From: Candidatus Aenigmatarchaeota archaeon
Lineage (GTDB): Archaea; Aenigmatarchaeota; Aenigmatarchaeia; QMZS01
DNA: 19,101 bases
NCBI GenBank assembly: GCA_003663295.1
Contig: QMZS01000011.1
Span: 1 to 19,101 of the forward strand
Reading direction: 5' to 3'
Shown piece after piece: positions 7,484 through 15,007 of this stretch. Below the pieces are notes generated by a model, which saw only the letters and a list, made by a program, of their open reading frames with translations, ran no database searches and was not told the DNA's origin. The position numbers were made by a program, and so were the translations under genes. The first letter of the stretch is position 1. Every line of letters starts with the position of its first letter.

Positions 7484-7557
7484 TGAAAATCCTGAAAATT
7501 GCGATTCTAATCAAAGCGAGCTCTGGATATTACGCAATTTTTTGGGAGGGATTTTCA
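7484..7557. promoter_or_regulatory. Two nested inverted repeats between dnaJ and cysS
   Basis: An outer perfect 9-bp repeat TGAAAATCC/GGATTTTCA (7484-7492 and 7549-7557) encloses an inner perfect 9-bp repeat AAAATTGCG/CGCAATTTT (7495-7503 and 7533-7541). The two stems are separated by 2 bases on one side and 7 on the other; the central 29 bases contain the palindrome GAGCTC. It borders the AT-rich core of the dnaJ promoter, so it may be a regulator site; it could equally fold as RNA if transcribed. It is unlike the bacterial CIRCE element. Confidence 0.5.
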
Positions 7558-7564
7558 AATATTG

Positions 7565-7590
7565 CATTTTAGTGAATTAAACCTAAAATG
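7565..7590. promoter_or_regulatory. Operator-like inverted repeat before cysS
   Basis: A perfect 8-bp inverted repeat CATTTTAG/CTAAAATG (7565-7572 and 7583-7590) with a 10-base spacer ends 12 bases before the cysS ATG. If the mRNA is leaderless, the repeat covers the core promoter, where a bound repressor would block polymerase. The half-site TTTTAG/CTAAAA also occurs in the dyad before the traB-family gene. Confidence 0.45.
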
Positions 7591-7602
7591 TGATAACTTA
7601 TT

Positions 7603-9039
7603 ATGTCGGAATTAAAACTGAAAAACAGGGTTTTTAGGCCAATTGAAAAAAAAGGAGAAATCAGGCTATATTGCTGCGGACCCACGGTTTATGATTATGC
7701 CCATATAGGGAATCTAAGAACCTATGTCTGTGAGGATATTCTAAGAAGAACGCTTGAATTAAACGGGTATAAAATCAAACATGTGATGAATATCACCGAT
7801 GTGGGGCATCTGACAAGCCAAGCTGATGAAGGCAATGACAAAATTGAAAAAGCCGCTTTGGAACAAAAAAAGTCCGCATGGGAAATTGCAGAATTCTACA
7901 CTGAATGTTTTTTAAAAGATATTGAAACCCTGAATATTTTAAAACCTCATATAATGCCAAAAGCCACAGAACACATTAAAGAAATGATTGAAACGGTAAA
8001 GAAACTTGAAGACAAAGGTTATACTTACAAAACAGATGATGGGATTTATTTTGACACCTCAAAATTTAAAAAATACGGGGAACTGACCGGCAGAAGTTTT
8101 GAACAATTAAATAAATATCTGAAAGCTGGAATGAGGGTTTGCTACAATCAACAGAAAAAAAATATAACTGATTTTGCCTTATGGAAATTCTCTCCTAAAA
8201 ATGAAAAAAGGGAAATGGAATGGGACTCTCCATGGGGTGTTGGTTTTCCGGGGTGGCATATAGAATGCAGCGCGATGTCAATGAAATATCTTGGAGAAAC
8301 CCTTGATATACATTGCGGAGGAATTGACCACATTTCAATCCACCACACAAATGAAATTACTCAAAGCGAATGCGCAACCGGGAAAAAATTTGTGAACTAT
8401 TGGGTTCACTGCAACTTCCTGCTTGTTGAAGGCAAAAAAATGAGCAAGTCCCTTAAGAATTTCTACACCCTGCAGGATGTTCTAGATAAAAATTATGGGT
8501 GGAGGGAAATCAGATACCTTCTGATGTCAGGACAATATTCCCAGGAATTGAATTTCACTCTCAGAAATCTGGAAGGAATAAAAACAACAATCAAAAAATT
8601 TGGCGAGTTCATGACTACTTTGAGAGACGTTGACTTTGAAAAAAACTGCGTTGGTCTTGAAGAAATTATAAACAACTCAAAAGAAAATTTTTTGAAAAAC
8701 CTTAATAATGATTTAAATACCCCTGAAGCGCTTGCAGTTGTTTTTGATTTTATAAATAAAATAAATAAATTTATTTTTGACAAAACACTCGTAAAAGAAG
8801 AAATGGTAAAGTGTATTGAAACCATGCTATGGTTTGACAAAGTCCTTGGTCTAAAACTTGAAGAATTCCTTGAAGAAGCTGAAATCTCCGAGGAAATTAA
8901 AAAACTTGTTGAAAAAAGAGAAGATTTTAGACGGGAAAAGAATTTTGAAGGGGCTGACAAAATCAGGGATAAATTAAAGGAGCTTGGATTTCGGATTAAT
9001 GATTCTGATTCGGGTCCAAAATTAAAAAAGATTGATTAA
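7603..9039 (+). CDS. cysS: Cysteinyl-tRNA synthetase
   Basis: Class I synthetase charging tRNA-Cys. Visible: CGPTVYDYAHIGN (25-37) with the HIGH-type HIGN at 34-37; zinc ligands corresponding to C25, C222 (in HIECSAMS), H247 and E251 (in HHTNE); KMSKS at 279-283; and the C-terminal helical anticodon-binding region ending in the characteristic ADKIRDKLKELGFRINDSDSGP. 478 aa is the normal length. The alternative archaeal route to Cys-tRNA (SepRS/SepCysS) is therefore not needed. The start is the first ATG after the intergenic dyads; no Shine-Dalgarno sequence is visible. The gene is divergent from dnaJ and convergent with the next gene, with only 3 bases between the two stop codons. Confidence 0.97.
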   Translation: MSELKLKNRVFRPIEKKGEIRLYCCGPTVYDYAHIGNLRTYVCEDILRRTLELNGYKIKHVMNITDVGHLTSQADEGNDKIEKAALEQKKSAWEIAEFYTECFLKDIETLNILKPHIMPKATEHIKEMIETVKKLEDKGYTYKTDDGIYFDTSKFKKYGELTGRSFEQLNKYLKAGMRVCYNQQKKNITDFALWKFSPKNEKREMEWDSPWGVGFPGWHIECSAMSMKYLGETLDIHCGGIDHISIHHTNEITQSECATGKKFVNYWVHCNFLLVEGKKMSKSLKNFYTLQDVLDKNYGWREIRYLLMSGQYSQELNFTLRNLEGIKTTIKKFGEFMTTLRDVDFEKNCVGLEEIINNSKENFLKNLNNDLNTPEALAVVFDFINKINKFIFDKTLVKEEMVKCIETMLWFDKVLGLKLEEFLEEAEISEEIKKLVEKREDFRREKNFEGADKIRDKLKELGFRINDSDSGPKLKKID

Positions 9040-9042
9040 AGA

Positions 9043-10152
9043 TTAATATTCTTTTTTTATTCCATTAAAAACTTCCTCATCCTGTTCAAGAGACCTTCTT
9101 ATTAATTCCCTGTCCATATCCGTTAATTCTTTGCCGCAAGCTATTTTTGCAAGAATCTCCGGATTGTAATATCTCACTGCATTTGATAACATTAATATTT
9201 CATCATAAAGACTTGAAGTAGTACTTGGCAGGAAAACATCAGCAATATTATCAGAGCCCAATCTCACAGGTATTTCTTTGACTAACATATCCAAAACCCT
9301 TGCAATACTATTATATGTTGGGGTCTCTATTGGTCTTAACTGTCTCATTGAAACAGCTGCGGTTGGACAACTAATTACACCAATATCCTGTTCCGACAAA
9401 CCACTTAACAATTTTTTGAATCTTTCTTCTTTGTAAGTTGAAGGTGAAATCACATGAACAGCCCATACTGAAGGTCCTTCCTCTTTAATCTCTGGAGTGC
9501 CAAGCCACTTTACGGCTTCAACCAAAGTTTCTGTCCCTATTTCTCTTGGATCATTTGCCTGATCAACATGGTATTGGATTGGTTTTCCAACTTCTTTTGC
9601 AAGTTCTAAAGTTCTTTTAACGCTTTCGATATAGCCTATATGATGCGGGTGATATTTTTTATCATCCCTCTCAGGCAAACAACCAAGATAATCTGCCTGA
9701 TTTGCGGCATCAACATATAGCTCCCATCTATCTGGATAATCCTCCTTAAATCCAAAAACTGGATAGGCTCCAACTCTAAAATCAATTTTGTCTTTCTTTT
9801 CGTCCTTTAATTCAAGAGCAACATTCAAAGCCTGCAATCCCACATCTGTGGAAGAAACATCAATAAAAGAATCTGCCCTTCTTGTGCCTAAATCAATTAA
9901 TTCATCCAGATAATATTCAATCCGTTTTCTTAAATTCTCTTTCTCATAAGCCAATCCCCTATGAAGATCTCCGGTCAAATTCTGTTTAGTGCGCAAAGAA
10001 TAACTTGAAGCTTCTACAGGATTCATCCCCATATGCTCCAAATACCTTTTCCCTAAAGTTCCTGCCCGGTCTAAATGGAGGTGGGAATTAAATAAACCAT
10101 CATATTTATTAACCGCTTCTTCAACACGTTGATAGAATTCTGAATGTGGCAT
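9043..10152 (-). CDS. Cytosine-deaminase-like amidohydrolase with a Gln at the catalytic Glu
   Basis: Metal-dependent TIM-barrel hydrolase of the COG0402 (CodA/AtzC-like) group, 369 aa. Metal and active-site positions seen: H24 and H26 (NSHLHLD), H195 (YHVDQ), H233 (WAVHVIS) and D301 (RLGSDNI). In E. coli cytosine deaminase the HxDE motif supplies the base Glu217; here the codon is CAG, giving HVDQ (Q198). The protein begins about 20 residues before HLHLD and stops soon after the last barrel segment, so the beta-sandwich domain formed by both ends in most amidohydrolases is missing. Substrate cannot be given: loss of deamination, a different acid/base, or another hydrolytic reaction are all possible. 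It lies 41 bases after the traB-family stop, with its own dyad and TATA-like sequence. Confidence 0.75.
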   Translation of the reverse strand: MPHSEFYQRVEEAVNKYDGLFNSHLHLDRAGTLGKRYLEHMGMNPVEASSYSLRTKQNLTGDLHRGLAYEKENLRKRIEYYLDELIDLGTRRADSFIDVSSTDVGLQALNVALELKDEKKDKIDFRVGAYPVFGFKEDYPDRWELYVDAANQADYLGCLPERDDKKYHPHHIGYIESVKRTLELAKEVGKPIQYHVDQANDPREIGTETLVEAVKWLGTPEIKEEGPSVWAVHVISPSTYKEERFKKLLSGLSEQDIGVISCPTAAVSMRQLRPIETPTYNSIARVLDMLVKEIPVRLGSDNIADVFLPSTTSSLYDEILMLSNAVRYYNPEILAKIACGKELTDMDRELIRRSLEQDEEVFNGIKKEY

Positions 10153-10171
10153 AATTAAATAATAAAAGTTA

Positions 10172-10190
10172 TTATACTTTAAAAGTGTAA
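10172..10190 (-). promoter_or_regulatory. Promoter palindrome before the amidohydrolase gene
   Basis: TTATACTTT-A-AAAGTGTAA is a 19-base palindrome with one mismatch, placed 20-38 bases before the ATG at 10152 and overlapping the TATA-like TTTAAA (10178-10183). It fits a leaderless promoter with an operator on the TATA box, and suggests the gene is not simply co-transcribed with the upstream traB-family gene. AT-rich, so chance is not excluded. Confidence 0.35.
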
Positions 10191-10193
10191 TTC

Positions 10194-11351
10194 TTAAATT
10201 AGACTCAATAAATAAGGCAATGCCGCAAAAGTCCCTATGGCACTCCCCATATTCGCAAAAGCCGCAACAAGCAGAATTCTAGATACCCTGTTTTCATAGA
10301 ATCCTCTCATATTCGTTATCTGGTTAAGATTCTGGATATCCTTCACTCTCGGCTCCCTTACTTTGGCTTCCACCAGCCCAGCAACAATTCCCGCACCTAT
10401 TGTAGGATTTAAAGAAGTGAATGGCGCTGCAATAAAAGCCGAGATTATTGTTAAAGGATGAGCAAGAGCAAGTATTGCCCCAATCGCTGACAAGGTTCCG
10501 TTTATAAGAAACCAATATAATAGCATGGTAAACGTCAACTCAATTGATTTGTGGTGGAGAAACCCATAAATAATAATCCCAATAAATATTGCGGGGATTG
10601 AATATGCAATTGTTTTAACCCACTTTGAACCTTTTGGTATTTTCTCAAGAGGTCCAATATTTTCCTTTTTCTTCAGGTGTTTTTTTATTCCTTCAACATG
10701 ACCTGCCCCAACAACAGCAACCATTTTTTTGCCTTTTGAGGTGAGTATTTTATTTGCAATATAAATATCCCTCTCGTCAATTAAAACGGTTTTTACGGAA
10801 GGAACTTCTCTTCCAAATTCTTCCATCATCTGGGTTATCATATCTTTCTCTTCGAGCTGTTCTATAACCTCCCTTTCCATTTTCTCAGAAAAGATGACAC
10901 CATAGATTAAACTAAATAGAATTCTGAATTTTTCAAAGAAACCCATTTTCCTCAATGCTCTCTTGAGGGTTACCTGAATGTCCCTGTCAAGAAGAACAAT
11001 ATCTGCAGATGCATTTTTCCCAGCTTTGATTGCCTGAATCATCTCCGCCCCAGGTTTTATTTTAAGGTCTTCTCCAATTCGTTTCTGGAAACCAGCAAGC
11101 AAAAGATTTGCGAGAAATAGATAAGTTTTTCCCTCTTTCATTATTTTTGTGATTTTTGTGTTTTCGTATTTTTTCTTTGAATTCAGGGATTTGTAGCGAT
11201 TTTCGCAAAGCTCAACTCCGACTGTATCTGGTTTTTCCTTTTTTATTATTTCATCCACAAGTTTGACGCTGTTCTTTGATACATGAACAGTACCTATAAG
11301 AATTATTTCCTTGTCTTTGAGTTTTATTCTGTCAACATTTTTTTGGTTCAT
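10194..11351 (-). CDS. TraB/PrgY family membrane protein
   Basis: Member of the TraB (pheromone-shutdown-like) family, found in many archaea and some bacteria; the biochemical role is not established, though the soluble domain is related to metal-dependent EreA/ChaN/Tiki-type hydrolases. Visible: IILIGTVHVS (16-25), GVELCENR, a second conserved GAGHVEGI about residue 210, and four predicted membrane helices in the last 140 residues (about 245-265, 271-297, 300-328 and 358-385), including the family's PTIGAGIVAGLVEAK and the loop REPRVKDI. 385 aa is typical. The soluble domain should face the cytoplasm because no signal peptide precedes it. The ATG is preceded by a dyad with a TATA-like core. 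The next gene, the amidohydrolase, starts 41 bases past its stop. Confidence 0.88.
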   Translation of the reverse strand: MNQKNVDRIKLKDKEIILIGTVHVSKNSVKLVDEIIKKEKPDTVGVELCENRYKSLNSKKKYENTKITKIMKEGKTYLFLANLLLAGFQKRIGEDLKIKPGAEMIQAIKAGKNASADIVLLDRDIQVTLKRALRKMGFFEKFRILFSLIYGVIFSEKMEREVIEQLEEKDMITQMMEEFGREVPSVKTVLIDERDIYIANKILTSKGKKMVAVVGAGHVEGIKKHLKKKENIGPLEKIPKGSKWVKTIAYSIPAIFIGIIIYGFLHHKSIELTFTMLLYWFLINGTLSAIGAILALAHPLTIISAFIAAPFTSLNPTIGAGIVAGLVEAKVREPRVKDIQNLNQITNMRGFYENRVSRILLVAAFANMGSAIGTFAALPYLLSLI

Positions 11352-11371
11352 TATTATATTGAGTTGTTTTT

Positions 11372-11398
11372 TTTTAGGGTTGATATACTACCCTAAAA
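11372..11398 (-). promoter_or_regulatory. 9-bp dyad enclosing the traB-family TATA box
   Basis: A perfect 9-bp inverted repeat TTTTAGGGT/ACCCTAAAA (11372-11380 and 11390-11398) with a 9-base spacer. The spacer, read on the minus strand, contains AGTATATCA, the best TATA candidate for the gene starting at 11351 (about 34 bases away). On the minus strand the hairpin is followed by A, not T, so it is a poor terminator for the upstream frames and a better operator. Confidence 0.5.
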
Positions 11399-11418
11399 TC
11401 TAAAATAATTGAGTTTGT

Positions 11419-12003
11419 TTAACAAAATAAATATTTAGAATCTTTATATTTTTCAATACGTATAATTTCATTTTGATTATATTTCCCTTTTAATATACTT
11501 AATTTTTTTGAATGTTCTTTTAATGATAAAGTTTCACGTTTAATAAATTTAACAATATTGGATAACTCCTTGTCTAATTTGTCTAATAATTTCTTTTTTT
11601 GTTTTATAGCTTCCTCTGATTCAAGTGTCTTCCAATTCCTTAAATTAACTAACTCCAATCCATCTTTCTCGTGATAATAAAACTCAAGTTTAATAATAGT
11701 CCCACATTTACTTTGAACTAATCTTGAATCCACCAAACCGCCCTCATAACTATAACTCACAGGGAGGTTCTTTGAATCCTTAGTAGAACCAGATGGTTTT
11801 TCTAATTTAAATAACTTTAAAGATCTAATTGAATTTGTAATAGCCTCATAGATCTTTCCTGAGGTTTCATTATTTGCAGTTATATCTAATTTATATTCTT
11901 TAAACCACCAAATTTCAGTGAAATAAGAAAGCCAATCAGGAACTTTAAAAATAGGTGCTGGTTTAGGATACCACCCTTCATTCCTTAAACAATTATAACC
12001 CAA
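11419..12003 (-). CDS. Hypothetical protein without ATG; possibly second half of a frameshifted gene
   Basis: Open frame of 194 codons with a TTG start at 12003; it contains no other Met, and its frame opens only ten codons further upstream (after a TGA), so an ATG start is impossible. The N-terminal part is aromatic and Pro-rich (GWYPKPAPIFKVPDWLSYF, IWWFKEYKL); a central basic region follows; residues about 130-175 form a probable coiled coil (LESEEAIKQKKKLLDKLDKELSNI is split by few breaks). No signal peptide and no recognised domain. It overlaps the preceding frame by 19 bases in the -1 register. Either the two are translationally coupled, or one ancestral gene of about 310 codons has a frameshift. 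The codon use looks coding. No function is proposed. Confidence 0.5.
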   Translation of the reverse strand: MGYNCLRNEGWYPKPAPIFKVPDWLSYFTEIWWFKEYKLDITANNETSGKIYEAITNSIRSLKLFKLEKPSGSTKDSKNLPVSYSYEGGLVDSRLVQSKCGTIIKLEFYYHEKDGLELVNLRNWKTLESEEAIKQKKKLLDKLDKELSNIVKFIKRETLSLKEHSKKLSILKGKYNQNEIIRIEKYKDSKYLFC

Positions 12004-12311
12004 ATAAGATTGAATGAATATTCTTTTTCTTCAATTTTAATATTTTTATCCTTCTTAAAGTTTTTGGTAATCAAATAATCGAGTGCCTTTTTTGATCTGG
12101 AAGCTAATATTATCTGGGTGGGTTCTTCGGAAACACTACGGTAGATAAAAAATTTCTTCTTACCCACACTCACTAAATCTCCATCTGAAGCTATTTTGAT
12201 TTTAAATTTTTTCCAAGCTTTCTTTGTTTCAATTTTATTAGAATATTTCACCAAAACCACATTCCACTTTAGAATTGATGCATCAAACAATTCTCCTAAA
12301 ACAATATACAA
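11985..12311 (-). CDS. Hypothetical protein without ATG; possibly first half of a frameshifted gene
   Basis: Open frame of 108 codons beginning at TTG 12311. The same frame is open 11 codons further up to a TAA at 12345-12347, and that extra part plus the first residues would make one hydrophobic helix (LFLLIFVILYIVLGELF), so the natural start appears lost or is a rare codon such as ATT. After the helix comes a basic, beta-like region (AWKKFKIKIASDGDLVSVGKKKFFIYR) of the kind seen in small single-pass membrane proteins. The frame ends within the next one (19-base overlap). No recognised domain. Together the pair looks like a membrane-anchored protein of about 310-320 residues with two lesions, or two oddly started genes. 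Confidence 0.45.
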   Translation of the reverse strand: MYIVLGELFDASILKWNVVLVKYSNKIETKKAWKKFKIKIASDGDLVSVGKKKFFIYRSVSEEPTQIILASRSKKALDYLITKNFKKDKNIKIEEKEYSFNLIWVIIV

Positions 12312-12503
12312 GATTACAAAAATAAGTAAAAATAATTGAATTAATTAAAAAATAGATAAATCTGTGGAATATTTACCTGTTAACAGAAATGAGAAAGAAA
12401 GCAATAAATCCTTTAAAATTAATTTTTTATTTTGGTAATTCTACTTTGAATTCTCATTTATTGATTCTCTTAACATAATTCTATCTCTATCTTTTATTTT
12501 ATC

Positions 12504-12530
12504 AAAAAAATCAATTTAAGTCCGACTTAA
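12504..12530 (-). terminator. Terminator downstream of dnaK
   Basis: On the minus strand TTAAGTC-G-GACTTAA (12516-12530; arms of 7) lies 12 bases past the dnaK stop and is followed after five bases by a T7 tract (complement of 12504-12510). As RNA it would form a 5-bp stem with a 5-base loop. The remaining 190 bases up to the next frame show nothing further. Confidence 0.5.
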
Positions 12531-12542
12531 TAGATTTCACAA

Positions 12543-14435
12543 TTATTTCTTTTCCTCTTTTTTATCTTTGTCCTCGCCATCAACTTTGTATTCAGCATCA
12601 ACCACTTTCTCGCCATCATCTTTTGGTTTTTCCTCTTCTTTTTTCTCTTCTCCCTGACTTGCCTGCTGTTCCTGAGCCTGTTGCTGGGCAGCCTGCTGGT
12701 AAATTGAAGCTCCAGCTTCCTGAACAACTTTTGTAAGTTCTTCGGTTTTCTCTTTAATTTTGGCCGTATCTTTATCTTTCAAAATATCCTTTGTTTCCTT
12801 AAGTTTAACTTCAATTTTTTCTTTTTGTTCTGCGGGCAATTTATCGCCCAATTCAGATAATGTTTTCTCGGTGGTATAAACTATTGAGTCCGCATTATTT
12901 CTTATTTCAATTTCCTCCTTTCTTTTTTTATCTTCTTCTTCGTGTTCTTCTGCCTGTTTGACCATCTTGTCAACTTCATCATCAGATAGTTTTGTTGAGG
13001 CTGTAATTGTCATCTTTTGTTCTTTCCCGGTTCCCATATCTTTCGCACTTACATTTAATATCCCGCTTGCATCGATATCAAAAGTCACTTCTATCTGAGG
13101 CATGCCTCTTGGAGCCGGGGGAATTCCAACAAGATTAAAATTGCCCAAACTTGTGTTATCGCTTGCCATTGGTCTTTCTCCCTGCAAAACGTGGATGGTG
13201 ACTGCGGTCTGCATATCAGCCGCTGTTGAAAAAATCTGACTTTTCTTTATTGGTATGGTTGTGTTTTTTTCTATCAAAGGAGTCATAACGCTTCCAAGAG
13301 TTTCTATTCCCAAAGTTAAAGGTGTTACATCCAATAAAACTAAATCTTTCACTTCGCCGGAAAGAACAGCTCCCTGAATCGCGGCTCCCTGAGCAACGCA
13401 TTCCATCGGGTCAATTCCTCCTTCTGGTTTTCCCACAAAATTTTCAACAAATTTCTGCACAATTGGCATCCTTGTCGGACCTCCAACCAAAATAACTTTT
13501 CCAATAGCCTCCTTTGATAATTTTGAATCTTTTATTGCCTGCTCAATTGGTTTCCTGCATTTTTCAACTATTGGCTCAACAAGTTCCTCGATTTTTGCCC
13601 TTGTAATTTTCATAACAAGATGTTTTGGTCCCTCTTTTGTCGCAGTAATATAAGGCAAATTAATTTCCGTTTCAAGAACAGTTGAAAGTTCAATCTTTGC
13701 TTTCTCCACGGCTTCTTTCACTCTCTGCACTGCCATAGTATCATTCATTATATCAATATCTTCCTGTTTTTTGAATTCTTCAGTTACATAATCCACAAGC
13801 ACTTTATCCATATCTGTTCCCCCTAGATGAGTGTCTCCGTGGGTTGCCAGAACAGTAAAAGTTCCGTCTCCAAATTCCATAATGGTGACATCAAGAGTTC
13901 CGCCACCGAAATCAAAAACAAGAATCTTTGCTTCATTTTTTTTATCAAGACCGTAAGCCATTGAAGCTGAGGTTGGTTCATTAACCAATCTTACAACATC
14001 AAGACCCGCAATTTTTCCCGCATCTTTTGTTGCGGTTCTTTGGTTATCATCAAAATAAGCCGGAACGGTTATAACTGCTTTTTTAACGGGCTCTCCAATA
14101 AAAGCCTCTGCGTCCTTTTTTATTTTCTGTAAAATATAAGCTGAAATCTGTTGAGGGGTGTATTCCTTTCCGTGAATTTTGTATTTATAATTTTTCCCCA
14201 TTTTCCTCTTTGCTTCAGAGATTGTTCCTTCAGGATTTGAAACCGCCTGCCTTCTCGCCGGCTCCCCAACAAGCAACTGACCGTCTTTTGTAAATGCAAC
14301 AACTGAAGGAAATGCTTTTCCGTACAATGTAGAACCCTCTGCTGAAGGGATTATTGTTGGTTTTCCCCCAAGCATCACAGAAGCCTGTGAATTTGAGGTT
14401 CCCAAATCAATCCCTATAATCTTCTCTTTTGCCAT
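12543..14435 (-). CDS. dnaK: Chaperone DnaK (Hsp70)
   Basis: ATP-driven chaperone that binds exposed hydrophobic peptides, working with DnaJ and the exchange factor GrpE. Visible: GIDLGTSNS (8-16), VPAYF in the first lobe, the phosphate-2 loop VFDFGGGTLDVT, VGGPTRMP, the linker-proximal DLVLLDVTPLTLGIETLG, the substrate domain (QGERPMASDN, GVPAAP-like GIPPAPRG) and a helical lid followed by a Gln-rich then Lys/Glu/Asp-rich tail without EEVD. 630 aa is full length. It is bacterial in type, as are the hsp70 systems of archaea that have them. It lies 50 bases after the grpE stop with a TATA-like AAATTTAAA before its ATG, so it may have its own promoter as well as read-through from grpE. Confidence 0.98.
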   Translation of the reverse strand: MAKEKIIGIDLGTSNSQASVMLGGKPTIIPSAEGSTLYGKAFPSVVAFTKDGQLLVGEPARRQAVSNPEGTISEAKRKMGKNYKYKIHGKEYTPQQISAYILQKIKKDAEAFIGEPVKKAVITVPAYFDDNQRTATKDAGKIAGLDVVRLVNEPTSASMAYGLDKKNEAKILVFDFGGGTLDVTIMEFGDGTFTVLATHGDTHLGGTDMDKVLVDYVTEEFKKQEDIDIMNDTMAVQRVKEAVEKAKIELSTVLETEINLPYITATKEGPKHLVMKITRAKIEELVEPIVEKCRKPIEQAIKDSKLSKEAIGKVILVGGPTRMPIVQKFVENFVGKPEGGIDPMECVAQGAAIQGAVLSGEVKDLVLLDVTPLTLGIETLGSVMTPLIEKNTTIPIKKSQIFSTAADMQTAVTIHVLQGERPMASDNTSLGNFNLVGIPPAPRGMPQIEVTFDIDASGILNVSAKDMGTGKEQKMTITASTKLSDDEVDKMVKQAEEHEEEDKKRKEEIEIRNNADSIVYTTEKTLSELGDKLPAEQKEKIEVKLKETKDILKDKDTAKIKEKTEELTKVVQEAGASIYQQAAQQQAQEQQASQGEEKKEEEKPKDDGEKVVDAEYKVDGEDKDKKEEKK

Positions 14436-14451
14436 TAATAATTAAATAAAA

Positions 14452-14460
14452 AAATTTAAA
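14452..14460 (-). promoter_or_regulatory. TATA-like box before dnaK
   Basis: Read on the minus strand, CCTTTAAATTT begins about 25 bases before the dnaK ATG in the 50-base grpE-dnaK spacer. The position fits a leaderless dnaK mRNA; no Shine-Dalgarno sequence is present in the AT-only stretch before the start codon. Confidence 0.4.
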
Positions 14461-14485
14461 GGGTTATAATAACTGAATTTTAAAA

Positions 14486-14986
14486 TTATTTGGTTTTCCC
14501 TCCAGAAACCTTGATTTTTGAGTGTCGAATCACTTTTCCGTTCAGTAAATAACCTGCCTGCAATTCTTCCAAAATAATTCCTTCTTCTTTATCTGAGGGT
14601 TCTTTCAGCAGAACCTCATGAAAATTGTGGTCGAACTTTTTTCCTTCTGTTTCGATTTTCTTTAGCCCGAATTTCTCAAGGATTTTCAGAAGATTTTTGT
14701 GAATCAAATTTAATCCTTCTGAATCTTCTTTATTTTTTGCGTGAGTGTTTGCCATCTCAAAATCATCCAGAACTGTTAATAACTCTTTTATCAGGTTTTC
14801 ATTTGCTGTATTTACAAATTCTTCTCTTTCTTTTGAAATTCTCTTTTTATAATTTTCAAAATCCGCCTGCAAATATTTTAATTGCTCAAGATAATCTTTT
14901 TCTGATTCTTTGCTCTTCGGGTCTTCTTTCTTTGAAGTCTTATGTTTTTCAGTTTTATCAAATTTTCCTGTTTTGTTCTCGCTCAT
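14486..14986 (-). CDS. grpE: Nucleotide exchange factor GrpE
   Basis: Releases ADP from DnaK. 166 aa: a disordered Lys/Glu/Ser N-terminus (1-28), a long coiled coil (about 29-90) with the family pattern LQADFENYKKRISKERE, the VLDDFEMA segment, and the C-terminal beta domain (FDHNFHEVL, EELQAGYLLNGKVIRHSKIKVS) that contacts DnaK. Gene order grpE-dnaK is conserved; dnaJ is elsewhere in this window. The start is 21 bases after the stop of the HTH gene, and a 10-base palindrome CTTAATTAAG (14990-14999) lies in this gap, so the chaperone genes may be read from the membrane-protein/HTH operon or from a small promoter here. Confidence 0.95.
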   Translation of the reverse strand: MSENKTGKFDKTEKHKTSKKEDPKSKESEKDYLEQLKYLQADFENYKKRISKEREEFVNTANENLIKELLTVLDDFEMANTHAKNKEDSEGLNLIHKNLLKILEKFGLKKIETEGKKFDHNFHEVLLKEPSDKEEGIILEELQAGYLLNGKVIRHSKIKVSGGKTK

Positions 14987-15007
14987 AAACTTAATTAAGA
15001 TAATTTT

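Noticed and set aside
7484..7557. A tRNA or T-box-like leader before cysS
   Set aside because: The outer repeats are 74 bases apart overall, like a tRNA, but there is no T-arm (GTTCRAAT), no D-arm pattern and no T-box core; T-box leaders are not known in archaea.
7484..7557. CIRCE-type heat-shock operator for dnaJ
   Set aside because: The arms do not resemble TTAGCACTC-N9-GAGTGCTAA and no HrcA gene is present.
12527..12727. A basic 66-codon frame overlapping the end of dnaK
   Set aside because: Shadow of the Gln/Lys/Glu-rich dnaK tail read in another frame.
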